Shown one piece after another: positions 31,402-39,297 of a stretch of 54,655 nucleotides of DNA (position 1 is its first letter; each line of letters begins with the position of its first letter). A program made the position numbers and the translations under genes. The stretch lies in the NCBI GenBank assembly GCA_023245215.1, contig JAHFKS010000003.1, positions 1 through 54,655 on the forward strand, in the 5' to 3' direction. Origin of the DNA: Candidatus Microgenomates bacterium (lineage in GTDB: Bacteria; Patescibacteriota; Microgenomatia; UBA1406; GWC2-37-13). The notes beneath the pieces are model-generated. The model made no database searches, was not told the origin of the DNA, and saw only the letters and a program-made list of their open reading frames with translations.

Positions 31402-32187
31402 ATGGAAAATGTCCACGTCCTCGAACAAACAGCCATCAATGCCGCGATCAATTCTGACTGGGAACAAGCCGTTAAATCCAACGAAAAAATCATCTCCCAC
31501 GACAAAAAAAATGTCGACGCCTATCTCAGACTGGGATTCGCCTATCTGCAAAAAGGCAAGATTAAGAAGGCCAAAAATATTTACCGCAAGGCGCAAAAAC
31601 TCCAACCTGGTAACTATCTTATTGACGAAAACCTGGAAAGAATTAAAATTCTCGAGTCAAAAAGAGTTTCCCGCCTCCCTCCCACCAACCTGAATCCTTA
31701 TGCATTCATTGAAATCCCCGGAAAAACTAAAACCGTCACCTTGGTCAAAAGCGGCCAAAAAATCGTGCTGGCAAGCCTTTCCATCGGACAAGAGGTTTTT
31801 TTGCTGCCAAAAAAAAGACGTGTAGAAATCAGGTCCAAAACCAAAGAATACATCGGCTGCCTCCCTGATGACATTTCAAAACGACTGACCATTTTTATGA
31901 AAGCCGGAAGCCATTTCAGCTGTTTTATAAAAGAAGCCAATTTGAAAACGGTTGCCGTGTTTCTCAAAGAAGAAAAAAGAGGCAAGAGAGTCGCCCGCTA
32001 TGCTTCTTTTCCCATCAACACCCAGTCTGACTTAGCCAATATCAATTTAAGCGACGAGGAAAGCAAAGATGACGACGCTGAGGAGATATCCGACAACGAT
32101 CTGGAAAAATTGGCCGAGACTCTTTCCAACGACGAAAAAGAATACCTTCCTTACGAGCCGGAAGAACGGGAAGAAGGAGAAGAATAA
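31402..32187 (+). CDS. TPR protein with a C-terminal acidic tail
   Basis: 261 residues, cytoplasmic. Residues 5-75 form two tetratricopeptide repeats (AINAAINSDWEQAVKSNEKII, then AYLRLGFAYLQKGKIKKAKNIYRKAQKL). A middle domain (about 95-200) is beta-rich: VTLVKSGQKIVLASLSIGQEVFLLPKKRRVEIR and YIGCLPDDISKRLTIFMKAG, reminiscent of HIRAN-like or small barrel domains, but I cannot name it. The last 45 residues are strongly acidic (SDEESKDDDAEEISDND and EEREEGEE). Such architecture suits a scaffold for a basic partner. Function unknown. The 3' end overlaps a small minus-strand gene by 37 bases. Confidence 0.75.
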   Translation: MENVHVLEQTAINAAINSDWEQAVKSNEKIISHDKKNVDAYLRLGFAYLQKGKIKKAKNIYRKAQKLQPGNYLIDENLERIKILESKRVSRLPPTNLNPYAFIEIPGKTKTVTLVKSGQKIVLASLSIGQEVFLLPKKRRVEIRSKTKEYIGCLPDDISKRLTIFMKAGSHFSCFIKEANLKTVAVFLKEEKRGKRVARYASFPINTQSDLANINLSDEESKDDDAEEISDNDLEKLAETLSNDEKEYLPYEPEEREEGEE

Positions 32188-32339
32188 TGCTTGGTCCTGC
32201 CTTTGAGAAACAGAATTGTTCCTTTTATTTTTCTCGATAATAACAGTTGCTTAATCTCTTTTGGAATCCCAAAATCCTTCATAGACCTGGCTGCCAAAAA
32301 TAAAGCTAGAGCAAAAATTAAAACAAAAGAGTAAAACAT
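32151..32339 (-). CDS. Small single-helix membrane protein of unknown function
   Basis: 62 residues. An N-terminal helix (about 2-18, FYSFVLIFALALFLAAR) is followed by SMKDFGIPKEIKQLLLSRKIKGTILFLKGRTKHYSS, a basic amphipathic segment that looks evolutionarily maintained, and a Ser-rich tail. The start is one base after the LCP-like gene's stop, so it is very likely the last gene of that operon. Its 3' part overlaps the convergent TPR gene by 37 bases. Small size makes the call uncertain, but its position and composition are better than those of the shadow frames here. Confidence 0.5.
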   Translation of the reverse strand: MFYSFVLIFALALFLAARSMKDFGIPKEIKQLLLSRKIKGTILFLKGRTKHYSSPSSRSSGS

Positions 32340-32340
32340 A

Positions 32341-33192
32341 TTATTTTACTGCCCAATCTTTTTCTAAACTGCCTACTTCTAATATTATATCAGAGATGGT
32401 TGTTTCTCCTGTTTTGACCGGGCAACCAAAAAAATCCGACAAAGCTCTGCCGACAACATCTATTTTTTTAGCAATAATCCGGCAGTTGGCAGTATCCGAA
32501 TCCGACTGACTTATATCGACCACCTTAATCCCCTCTCCATCAATAATTTGACTCAAAAAATTGGCCGTTGAATAGCTTTTTGTATAGATTATTTGAACAT
32601 TCGTGCCAATATTTCTATAGGACTTTTTGTAAAAACTTCCCTGAAAATCCCTGCCGAACTGACTTTGGTCAAATAGAGCCTTAGTGAGGGAAATAATTTT
32701 ATAGTTGGATTGGTTTCTGTCAAATAATTTACCCAGCAAAAAAAGCCTGTCGATAAAATTAGCGTTTGATTTTGAGAGAAAAACCTCGCTAAAACCCGGA
32801 AAGTTTGGCGAGTCAAAATTATCATAGTAAATTTCTGTTTTTACTGGATAAAAATAGAGGTCGATGAAAGAAGAAGTCGCCCCGGAGAAAACCTTTTTTA
32901 AGAGTACCGGCTTGTCTTCCAAAGAGACTAATTTCCCGAGGGCGCCGACTTTATAATTGCCATAACCTCCCGGCACCAAAACTTCAGCCGAAGAAGGAAA
33001 ACTAAAAAGATAGTTGACGTCGTGTTGCGAAAGAGAAAAAAATGTCGTGTTTTTAGAGTAAAAAACTACATTGATCCTTTCTTTATTTTTCAAAAAAACC
33101 GACGTAGTGAGATTCTTTATTAGCCAATAAATCAAAAAAAGAAATAAGAATAAGAAAATTGGAAAATTTTTGACTTTATTAGGCGATGCCAT
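32341..33192 (-). CDS. Membrane-anchored protein related to LytR/CpsA/Psr (LCP)-type proteins
   Basis: 283 residues. One membrane helix (about 10-28, IFLFLFLFLIYWLI) and an outside part. Residues 38-80, INVVFYSKNTTFFSLSQHDVNYLFSFPSSAEVLVPGG, resemble the start of LCP domains (a strand pair with a short 'LP/VPG' loop). Residues 200-260, NVQIIYTKSYSTANFLSQIIDGEG and IKVVDISQSDSD, resemble a LytR_C-type alpha/beta domain. The Arg and Asp residues that bind polyprenyl-pyrophosphate in true LCP ligases are not evident, so attachment of glycopolymers to the wall is only a guess. The 14-base overlap with the Kef gene indicates one operon. Confidence 0.55.
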   Translation of the reverse strand: MASPNKVKNFPIFLFLFLFLIYWLIKNLTTSVFLKNKERINVVFYSKNTTFFSLSQHDVNYLFSFPSSAEVLVPGGYGNYKVGALGKLVSLEDKPVLLKKVFSGATSSFIDLYFYPVKTEIYYDNFDSPNFPGFSEVFLSKSNANFIDRLFLLGKLFDRNQSNYKIISLTKALFDQSQFGRDFQGSFYKKSYRNIGTNVQIIYTKSYSTANFLSQIIDGEGIKVVDISQSDSDTANCRIIAKKIDVVGRALSDFFGCPVKTGETTISDIILEVGSLEKDWAVK

Positions 33193-34909
33193 GTTCGATT
33201 TTCAAGCGACGAATTTTATTAATAATTTCGCCTTTATCCAAACGGTGCCAGAGGTAGATTTTCTTGATAATCGAAAGCGAAGCTTCAAATTCGGGCTGAA
33301 CTACTATGTTTACCCCAAGATCTTTCATCCTTGTCTGGTCAGATTCCCGGTGCACGCGACTGATAATAAAAATGTTTTTATTAAGTTTCTTGGCGTTGAG
33401 TACTATGGCTTCCTGGGTATACCTTTCCGGCAGAGCAAGAACCAATATAATCGCTTCGTCTACCTGGGCGTAATCAAGGATGTCAAGATCTGAAGGGTCG
33501 CCATAAATTATATTCACTCCCTGTTTCTTGGCTTTTTCGACGATATAGAGATTATAATCTATGGCAATATAGGGAATATTAGCCATCATCAGCGACCGCC
33601 CAATGTAGCTCCCGATCCGGCCGTAACCGCAGATAACAATATGGTTTTTTATCTGTAATTCGTCTATCGGCGATTGATTGGTATCGAGCCGGTACGTAAT
33701 AAAGTTATCCAGGAATGGTACGTATTTTTTAGTAAAAGACCGGATACCTTTATAAAAAGTGTCTTTGTTTTTTATCATTATCGGGGTGATTATCAGTGTA
33801 ATCAATACGCCGGTAATGACAAAAAGATACTCCTGCATAGGAATCAATTTATTTGCCAGGGCGGTTGACATCAAAATAAAAGCATTTTCGTCTATTTGGA
33901 ATAGATAGAGGGAAAGATTAAAACTGGTTCTCGTGTGGAATTTAAGCCAAAGAAACACAAACATAATAATTATGGCTTTGGCTAAAATTACAAGTAGAGT
34001 AAAGAAAAAAATTTGCGGTAGAACGGAAAAAATCATGGTTAATTTGATATTGGTGCCGATATAAACAAAAAAAATCACTGCCAAAAGATCGCGCAGAGGT
34101 CTGACTTCGGTAAAGATATGGTGGTGCTCCAAAGTCTGGGCTAAAAGAATTCCTGCTATAAAAATGCCGATTAAAGTGGGAATTTTCAAAAATAAGGAAA
34201 GCGCTGTTACAAAAAAAATAAAGAGAATAATGAATAAATTAAACAGTTCCCGGGAAGAACGGGCGATCCTGTTAAAAACGTAGGGAATAATTTTCTGGCC
34301 GAGGTAAAAAAGGCTGGCGATAATCAAAGTCGACTTAACCAGACTCAAAAATATCTCGCCTATTATTTTTATCGTTGAAGTTTCCGCTCCGGCCGTTATC
34401 GAAGAAAAAATTATCAGGTAAGGAATAAAGGCTATGTCCTGAAAAAGAAGCATGCCCATTGCCACTTCACCCACAAATGACGACTCCTCTCCCCTATCCT
34501 GGATAATCTTGGCAACCAGAGTGGTCGATGACGTCGATAAGGCAATTCCGATTAAAAATGAAGTCAATAAAGAAAAATGAAAAAGAAGGGAAATTGAAAA
34601 AATAAAAATAATTGACAAGAGGATTTGTAAAGAACCGCCGAACAAAATAATTTTTTTCAATGACAAAATCCGTGAAAAATTTGTTTCCAGAGCGACGGTG
34701 AAAATGAGCAATAATATACCGAAATAGGCAAAGTTCTTTATTGCCTCCTGGGCTGGGATGCTGCTAACGATATTTCCAAACACCAGACCACCGACCGTAT
34801 AACCGACTAAAGGAGGCAGCTTGATTTTTTTAAAAAGGGCGGCAAATAGAAATGGCAGGCTCAAAAAAATAAAGAAGTTAAAAACCAAAGATAGTGGAAT
34901 CTCACCCAT
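33179..34909 (-). CDS. Kef-type monovalent cation:proton antiporter with NAD-binding RCK domain
   Basis: 576 residues. Residues 1-390 contain about twelve helices of the CPA2 family: PLVGYTVGGLVFGN, FGILLLIFTVALE, LIGIALSTSSTTLVAKIIQD and FIAGILLAQTLEHHHIFTEVRPLRDLLAVIFFVYIGTNI. The C-terminal half has an RCK/TrkA-N nucleotide-binding domain starting at HIVICGYGRIGSYIGRSLMMANI and ending with YAQVDEAIILVLALPERY. The protein should exchange K+ or Na+ for protons, gated by nucleotide binding, for osmotic and pH control. A TATACT box ends eight bases before the ATG. The downstream LCP-like gene overlaps it. Confidence 0.93.
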   Translation of the reverse strand: MGEIPLSLVFNFFIFLSLPFLFAALFKKIKLPPLVGYTVGGLVFGNIVSSIPAQEAIKNFAYFGILLLIFTVALETNFSRILSLKKIILFGGSLQILLSIIFIFSISLLFHFSLLTSFLIGIALSTSSTTLVAKIIQDRGEESSFVGEVAMGMLLFQDIAFIPYLIIFSSITAGAETSTIKIIGEIFLSLVKSTLIIASLFYLGQKIIPYVFNRIARSSRELFNLFIILFIFFVTALSLFLKIPTLIGIFIAGILLAQTLEHHHIFTEVRPLRDLLAVIFFVYIGTNIKLTMIFSVLPQIFFFTLLVILAKAIIIMFVFLWLKFHTRTSFNLSLYLFQIDENAFILMSTALANKLIPMQEYLFVITGVLITLIITPIMIKNKDTFYKGIRSFTKKYVPFLDNFITYRLDTNQSPIDELQIKNHIVICGYGRIGSYIGRSLMMANIPYIAIDYNLYIVEKAKKQGVNIIYGDPSDLDILDYAQVDEAIILVLALPERYTQEAIVLNAKKLNKNIFIISRVHRESDQTRMKDLGVNIVVQPEFEASLSIIKKIYLWHRLDKGEIINKIRRLKIEHGIA

Positions 34910-34934
34910 AATAATTTAGTATAAGGAGTCTGGC

Positions 34935-35300
34935 TTATTTTCTCAACTTCTTCTCGCAGTCGATGTCGTAGGCGGCTTCAGGGATCAGTTTAAGGCGGGC
35001 CTGCGGGATGGTTTTTTTGCAGCGCTCGCAGATGCCGTACTGGTTTTTTGAAATCTTTCTAAGGGCGACCTCAATCTCTCCAATTCTTCTTTCCATGTCT
35101 TTAATCTCAGCTTCAATCGTATCGTGGCCGACCTGCTCTCTGACGTCAGTATCAACGGCGGCATTGTCTGAAGCGTGCTCAGGATCAGCAAAGGGGTCTT
35201 CTTTTTTAAATTCTACCACTTGAAGGAGGCTTTTATTTTTTTCTTTCTCCAGTTTTTCCTTTTGCTCCAAGATGAATTTTTTTGGTAATCTTTTGTCCAT
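34935..35300 (-). CDS. TraR/DksA-family protein with altered zinc finger
   Basis: 121 residues. The N-terminal 85 residues are a long charged coiled coil (ILEQKEKLEKEKNKSLLQ and TIEAEIKDMERRIGEIEVALRKI), as in DksA-like proteins that reach into the secondary channel of RNA polymerase. The finger is YGICERCKKTIPQARLKLIPEAAYDIDC: Cys91 and Cys94 are normal, but the third ligand position is Asp112 instead of Cys, with Cys115 in place. DPFADPEHASDNAAVD between the coil arms holds the acidic tip-like stretch. It probably modulates transcription initiation. It is encoded between Lgt (68-base overlap) and the Kef gene. Confidence 0.85.
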   Translation of the reverse strand: MDKRLPKKFILEQKEKLEKEKNKSLLQVVEFKKEDPFADPEHASDNAAVDTDVREQVGHDTIEAEIKDMERRIGEIEVALRKISKNQYGICERCKKTIPQARLKLIPEAAYDIDCEKKLRK

Positions 35301-36066
35301 ATTTTTTTAAAAACTCTATGACGCTGCTCCTAAAATAATAGATAAAGTAAACGGTAATTGTCAAGAGCAGAATGGCCGATACCACTCTGTTAAAACTGTA
35401 ACCTTGAAAGTATAGATGATTGGCCTTAATTTTGTCAAACACAAAATAAGTCAGGGAAAAATACCACAGAGAAAGGTAAAAAAGAAACCCGGGAAAGTAT
35501 TTTTCTTTTCTTATTTCCAAGAGGACTTTCTGAGCTAAAAAAGCAATCGCGATAAAGACCAATCCTTCGTATAGTGGCGTTAAATGACGAAAACCGTCAA
35601 AACCCAGATACTTGGTTTTTAGAATAAAGTTGGTTTTTTCACCGACTTCAGCGCCGGAAAAAAAACTACCGAGTTTTCCAAAAACTGCGGCAATAAATAA
35701 CGGAGTCATAAAATAGTCGATTGCGGCAAAAAAATTTACTTTTTTAGAAGAGAAAAACAAATATAAACTTAGGAAAAGTCCGAATAGTACACCCCAAATA
35801 GAAAAACCAGGGTAGCCGTTAACGAGTATAAATTTAAAAAAATCGAAGCCAAATTTATCAAAATTCAGCACTACATAAACCAGGCGGCCAAAAAAAAGGC
35901 CGGACGCGATAGATAAGAACAGCCCGTCAAAAACTTCTTCTTCTTTATAAGACGTCAGCCTGATATTGCGCCAAAGAATAAAAGTTGACCAAAAAAAACC
36001 CAAAACCAAAAAGATACCATAAGTATAGATTTTGATGAATTTTAGATCCAAAAGAACAGGCAGCAT
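35233..36066 (-). CDS. lgt: Prolipoprotein diacylglyceryl transferase-like protein
   Basis: 277 residues from the ATG at 36066; the frame extends 52 codons upstream but that part lies inside the divergent PMT-type gene. About seven helices. IKIYTYGIFLVLGFF, GLFFGRLVYVVLNF, FSIWGVLFG, FIAAVFGKLGSFFSGAEVGEKT and LTPLYEGLVFIAIAFL follow the order of Lgt, which adds diacylglycerol to lipobox cysteines. Several positions usually invariant differ: the H-G-G loop is IWG, and the GRxGNFxNGE signature reads GKLGSFFSGAE. It is thus a divergent member, perhaps with altered activity. The 3' end overlaps the DksA-like gene by 68 bases. Confidence 0.75.
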   Translation of the reverse strand: MLPVLLDLKFIKIYTYGIFLVLGFFWSTFILWRNIRLTSYKEEEVFDGLFLSIASGLFFGRLVYVVLNFDKFGFDFFKFILVNGYPGFSIWGVLFGLFLSLYLFFSSKKVNFFAAIDYFMTPLFIAAVFGKLGSFFSGAEVGEKTNFILKTKYLGFDGFRHLTPLYEGLVFIAIAFLAQKVLLEIRKEKYFPGFLFYLSLWYFSLTYFVFDKIKANHLYFQGYSFNRVVSAILLLTITVYFIYYFRSSVIEFLKKYGQKITKKIHLGAKGKTGERKK

Positions 36067-36074
36067 AATTACTT

Positions 36075-36080
36075 TATAAT
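36075..36080 (+). promoter_or_regulatory. -10 element of the PMT-type gene in a 22-base divergent gap
   Basis: TATAAT ends eight bases before the ATG at 36089. The opposite strand offers TATTAT/TATAAA-like sequence nine or fewer bases before the lgt ATG at 36066, so both genes are driven from the same 22 bases. Confidence 0.5.
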
Positions 36081-36088
36081 ATAACATT

Positions 36089-37660
36089 ATGGTCGAAATG
36101 GCAATTCTCCTACTGGTCGCTTTTCTGCTCCGCGCATATGGAATCAACTGGGACCAGGGCTTCCACCTCCATCCCGATGAAAGGATGCTCATAATGGTAG
36201 GCGACAAAATCGATTTCTTCAAAAATTTAAACCCTGATTTTTTTAATTACGGGTCTCTGCCCATTTATATTCTGAAAGGGGCGGCGCAGCTGATAGATTT
36301 CATTTTAAAAACCCGGGTCGCCGGCTATGACGGAATGCTCTACTTGGGAAGATGGCTGTCAATCGGTTTTGACTTATTGACGATCATCTTTATATACAAA
36401 ATCTCTAAATTGTTGTTTAAAAATGAAAAAGTTGCTTTATTTGCTTCTTTTTTTTACTCGGTGGCATTTTTCCCGATTCAAAACTCACATTTTTTTGTCG
36501 TCGACGTCTTTCTGACGGCTTTAACGACTATCCTGGTTTATCTTCTGCTTTTATATCTGAAAACACCAACCAAAAAAAAGATTGTCTTGATTGCAGTCAT
36601 CTTTTCAGCAATGCTGGCCACAAAATTTACGGCAATAATTTTCTTTCCTGTGGTGATTGGAGTAATCATTTGGAAAGCAATAAAACAATGGAATAATTTA
36701 ATAAGTTCTCTATTTACTTTTGCCATTTCACTTTTAACTTTTCACTTTTTATTTATGCCATATGCTTATATTGATTTCCCTAAGTTTTTATCCGATATCA
36801 AACTTCAGCTGGAAATGAATTCCAACCCTTATATTTTCCCTTTTACACTCCAATATGTTGGAACAACGCCTTATTTTTATTATTTAAAGAATATTTTTTT
36901 GTGGGGATTGGGGCCATTCATATCTATCATAAGTCTCATAGGTCTAATTAGCCTTATTAGACTCATGAGAAATAAAAAAAATAACAATATGTTATTCCTT
37001 TTCGTCTTTTATTTTTTTTATTTCTTAATAGTCGGGCGCTCCAGCGTCAAGTTTATGCGCTATATGCTTCCTTTATACCCTTTTTTTGCCGTTTTAGCAG
37101 GCTATTGTATGTCTAAAATTAAAAAGCATTTGGCTACTGTCTTTTTATTTTTATCTTTATTATGGTGCTTTATATTTGTTAACATTTATTCCCATCCCAA
37201 TACGCGCACTTCGGCGACTGACTGGATATTGAAAAATATTCCTGCAGGATCGACGCTGGCTGTCGAGCACTGGGACGACAGACTTCCGGTTGTCGGCGGA
37301 GAAAACTACAAGTATGAAGAACTGCCATTATATGAGAGGCCGGACGATGATATAAAATGGCAGGACATAAATGAAAAACTGAAAAAAAGCGACTATTTGA
37401 TTATTGCTTCAAACAGGCTTTACGTACCTTTGCAGAAACTCTTTGACTGCAATAAATACAAATCCTGTTACCCTAAAACTTCTGAATATTACAAAAAACT
37501 TTTCAGCAATAAACTGTCTTTTAGAAAAGCCGCCGAGTTCTCTGTTTCACCAAAATTGGAAATTGGAAATTGGAAATTGGAAATTCGCGACGAAGCCGCC
37601 GACGAATCATTCACGGTCTACGACCATCCGAAGGTAATGATCTATAAAAATCTACATTAG
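36089..37660 (+). CDS. Polytopic glycosyltransferase, PMT/GT39 family
   Basis: 523 residues with about eleven helices. LRAYGINWDQGFHLHPDERMLI near residues 15-36 carries the DER acid motif in the first outside loop, and YGSLPIYILKGAAQLIDF follows. FHSHFFVVD-like NSHFFVVDVFLTALTTILVYLL and KFTAIIFFPVVIGV are typical of PMT/4-amino-4-deoxyarabinose transferase-like proteins. The C-terminal 130 residues form an outside domain. Near its end the protein reads KLEIGNWKLEIRDE, encoded by a 7-base tandem repeat (37553-37585). It probably transfers a sugar from a polyprenyl carrier to a protein or glycan outside the cell. Confidence 0.83.
   Translation: MVEMAILLLVAFLLRAYGINWDQGFHLHPDERMLIMVGDKIDFFKNLNPDFFNYGSLPIYILKGAAQLIDFILKTRVAGYDGMLYLGRWLSIGFDLLTIIFIYKISKLLFKNEKVALFASFFYSVAFFPIQNSHFFVVDVFLTALTTILVYLLLLYLKTPTKKKIVLIAVIFSAMLATKFTAIIFFPVVIGVIIWKAIKQWNNLISSLFTFAISLLTFHFLFMPYAYIDFPKFLSDIKLQLEMNSNPYIFPFTLQYVGTTPYFYYLKNIFLWGLGPFISIISLIGLISLIRLMRNKKNNNMLFLFVFYFFYFLIVGRSSVKFMRYMLPLYPFFAVLAGYCMSKIKKHLATVFLFLSLLWCFIFVNIYSHPNTRTSATDWILKNIPAGSTLAVEHWDDRLPVVGGENYKYEELPLYERPDDDIKWQDINEKLKKSDYLIIASNRLYVPLQKLFDCNKYKSCYPKTSEYYKKLFSNKLSFRKAAEFSVSPKLEIGNWKLEIRDEAADESFTVYDHPKVMIYKNLH
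37553..37585. repeat. 7-bp tandem repeat (AAATTGG, 4.7 copies) inside a coding region
   Basis: Four perfect copies of AAATTGG and a partial fifth lie in the 3' part of the PMT-type gene. Since 7 is not a multiple of 3, gain or loss of one copy would change the reading frame of the last 25 residues. Confidence 0.8.
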
Positions 37661-38698
37661 TTTTTTGACGAGAGCCAGTATCCCCTGTTTCCAGCCGACG
37701 GTGTGAGTCACGCCGCTCCCGCGCGATTTGATTTCCGAATAGTTTTTGAAATACCACTTGTAGGATTTTATGAGTGCATCGGAGTTTGAATAGCGCGGCT
37801 GCCAATTTAACACAGTTGTCAATTTATCTATAGAAACAAAAGAATCTTTGTCGGCTGTGTCGTATACCCACTGATACAACGGAGATAGTTTAAATTTCTC
37901 AAAGAACCATAAAGCTTTCTTGACGAAAAAGGCCGGAGTCGGAAAAACTCTTGATTTTGAATTGATTGCTTTAAACATAGTTATAAAATCGTTTTTTACT
38001 GTGGTAAATTTCCCGGCGCCGATGTTAAAAGCATCGTTGTATTTATCTGATTTATTTAAAGTAAATAAATAGACTGCCTCAACCAGGTCGTCGACATCCA
38101 AAAGCTGATAGCGATTATTGCCGTTTCCGACAACCGGAATTTTTTTTCCGTCGTGTATCCAGTCAAACAGTATTTCAAAAACGCCCAAACGGTATGTACC
38201 GAGGAAAGTTTTCGGCCGTATAATGGTAACATTCAAGCCTTTGCCCATAAACTTAAGACATAGCTTTTCTGCATCAATTTTTGACTGGCCGTAGGGCCCG
38301 ACACCCACCAATGGATCGTTTTCTTCAATGGGATGCTTTTTCGGAACTCCGTAAACCGCTGTCGAGGAAATATAGACCAAGCGTTTAACTTTATTTTTAA
38401 AAGCAGCCTGTAATACATTTTTCGTACCCTTTACGTTTATTTCAAAAATGTCCTTGGTTTTCCATAAAGGCAAGGCGGCGGCGGCGTGGATCACATAATC
38501 AATCTTATTTTTTTTGATTATGGAATTAAGCGACTGCGAATTCCGAATGTCGCATTTGATAAATCGGCATTCTTCCGGATATTCTTTCTTGTCAAAATAA
38601 GCAATATCAATGAGGACGACTTCGAACTTTTTATTTGCGAAAAACTTGGCTAAATGCAGTCCTAAAAATCCGGCTCCGCCTGTGATGAGTACTTTCAT
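37652..38698 (-). CDS. NAD-dependent epimerase/dehydratase (extended SDR)
   Basis: 348 residues. GGAGFLG (7-13) binds NAD(P). HAAAALPLW (71-79), SST (111-113), Y136-x3-K140 in PYGQSK and IIRPKTFLG are the expected SDR landmarks. VDDLVEAVYLFTLN and FNIGAGKFTTV follow. Closest in style to sugar-nucleotide 4-epimerases/4,6-dehydratases and to steroid-dehydrogenase-like 3-beta-HSD proteins; the substrate is unclear. It converges with the PMT-type gene (9-base overlap), so a role in envelope sugar supply is plausible. The start is fixed by a TATAAT eight bases before the ATG within a palindromic divergent promoter. Confidence 0.87.
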   Translation of the reverse strand: MKVLITGGAGFLGLHLAKFFANKKFEVVLIDIAYFDKKEYPEECRFIKCDIRNSQSLNSIIKKNKIDYVIHAAAALPLWKTKDIFEINVKGTKNVLQAAFKNKVKRLVYISSTAVYGVPKKHPIEENDPLVGVGPYGQSKIDAEKLCLKFMGKGLNVTIIRPKTFLGTYRLGVFEILFDWIHDGKKIPVVGNGNNRYQLLDVDDLVEAVYLFTLNKSDKYNDAFNIGAGKFTTVKNDFITMFKAINSKSRVFPTPAFFVKKALWFFEKFKLSPLYQWVYDTADKDSFVSIDKLTTVLNWQPRYSNSDALIKSYKWYFKNYSEIKSRGSGVTHTVGWKQGILALVKKLM

Positions 38699-38700
38699 GA

Positions 38701-38714
38701 TGTATAATTATACA
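38701..38714. promoter_or_regulatory. Symmetric divergent promoter (SDR and HAD genes)
   Basis: TGTATAATTATACA is a perfect 14-base palindrome. It supplies TATAAT in both directions: on the minus strand eight bases before the SDR ATG (38698), on the plus strand 13 bases before the ATG at 38722. The gap is 23 bases. Confidence 0.6.
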
Positions 38715-38721
38715 AATATTT

Positions 38722-39297
38722 ATGGCAAAAACTCTAAAAGTCGGCTTTGATTTGGACGGTGTAATTTTGTATAACCCGATAAGAATCCTCCGCCCTTTTG
38801 CCAAGAATTTTTTGAAACCAATAAAAGCCGTCCTCTTTCACCAGGAAAAATCTTCGTTTTATATGCCTCAAACAAATTTGGAAAAATTTCTCTGGAGGCT
38901 GATCCATCTGACAAGTTTTAAAACCAATTCCGGCCTGGATGACTTAAAAAAACTGGCGAAGAATAAAAAATTCGAATTTTATCTCATCACCAGCCGTTAT
39001 GAATTTTTAAAGGATGATTATTTCCGCTGGCTGAAAAAAATAGATTCGGAAAAAATCTTCAAAAAATGCTACTACAATAAAAAAAACCTCCAGCCCAACC
39101 AGTTCAAAGAAATCATGATAAAAAAATTAAAATTAAATATTTATGTTGAAGACAACTTTGACATAATCGAAAAACTGAACCACCATACCAATGCCCGCAT
39201 TCTGTGGCTGAGCAATATTCTGGACAGGTACATTCCCTACCAATTTAAGTATTTTTCCTTGAAAGAAGTCTGCCAATACTTGAAGACACTTGCTTAA
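38722..39297 (+). CDS. HAD-superfamily hydrolase
   Basis: 191 residues. The catalytic strand is VGFDLDGVIL with Asp10 and Asp12, motif II is FYLITSRYEFL (Ser/Thr position about 93-94), and motif III/IV is YVEDNFDII with the metal-binding acids (about 150-157). A cap-like insert lies between residues 25 and 80. The layout resembles the 5'-nucleotidase/deoxyribonucleotidase branch rather than large P-type members. It could dephosphorylate a nucleotide or sugar phosphate; nothing more specific can be said. The 3' end overlaps the convergent CBS gene by 53 bases. Confidence 0.78.
   Translation: MAKTLKVGFDLDGVILYNPIRILRPFAKNFLKPIKAVLFHQEKSSFYMPQTNLEKFLWRLIHLTSFKTNSGLDDLKKLAKNKKFEFYLITSRYEFLKDDYFRWLKKIDSEKIFKKCYYNKKNLQPNQFKEIMIKKLKLNIYVEDNFDIIEKLNHHTNARILWLSNILDRYIPYQFKYFSLKEVCQYLKTLA

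Noticed and set aside
35233-36222. Longer Lgt start at 36222
   Set aside because: The extra 52 residues run antisense through the divergent PMT-type gene and lack a hydrophobic pattern.
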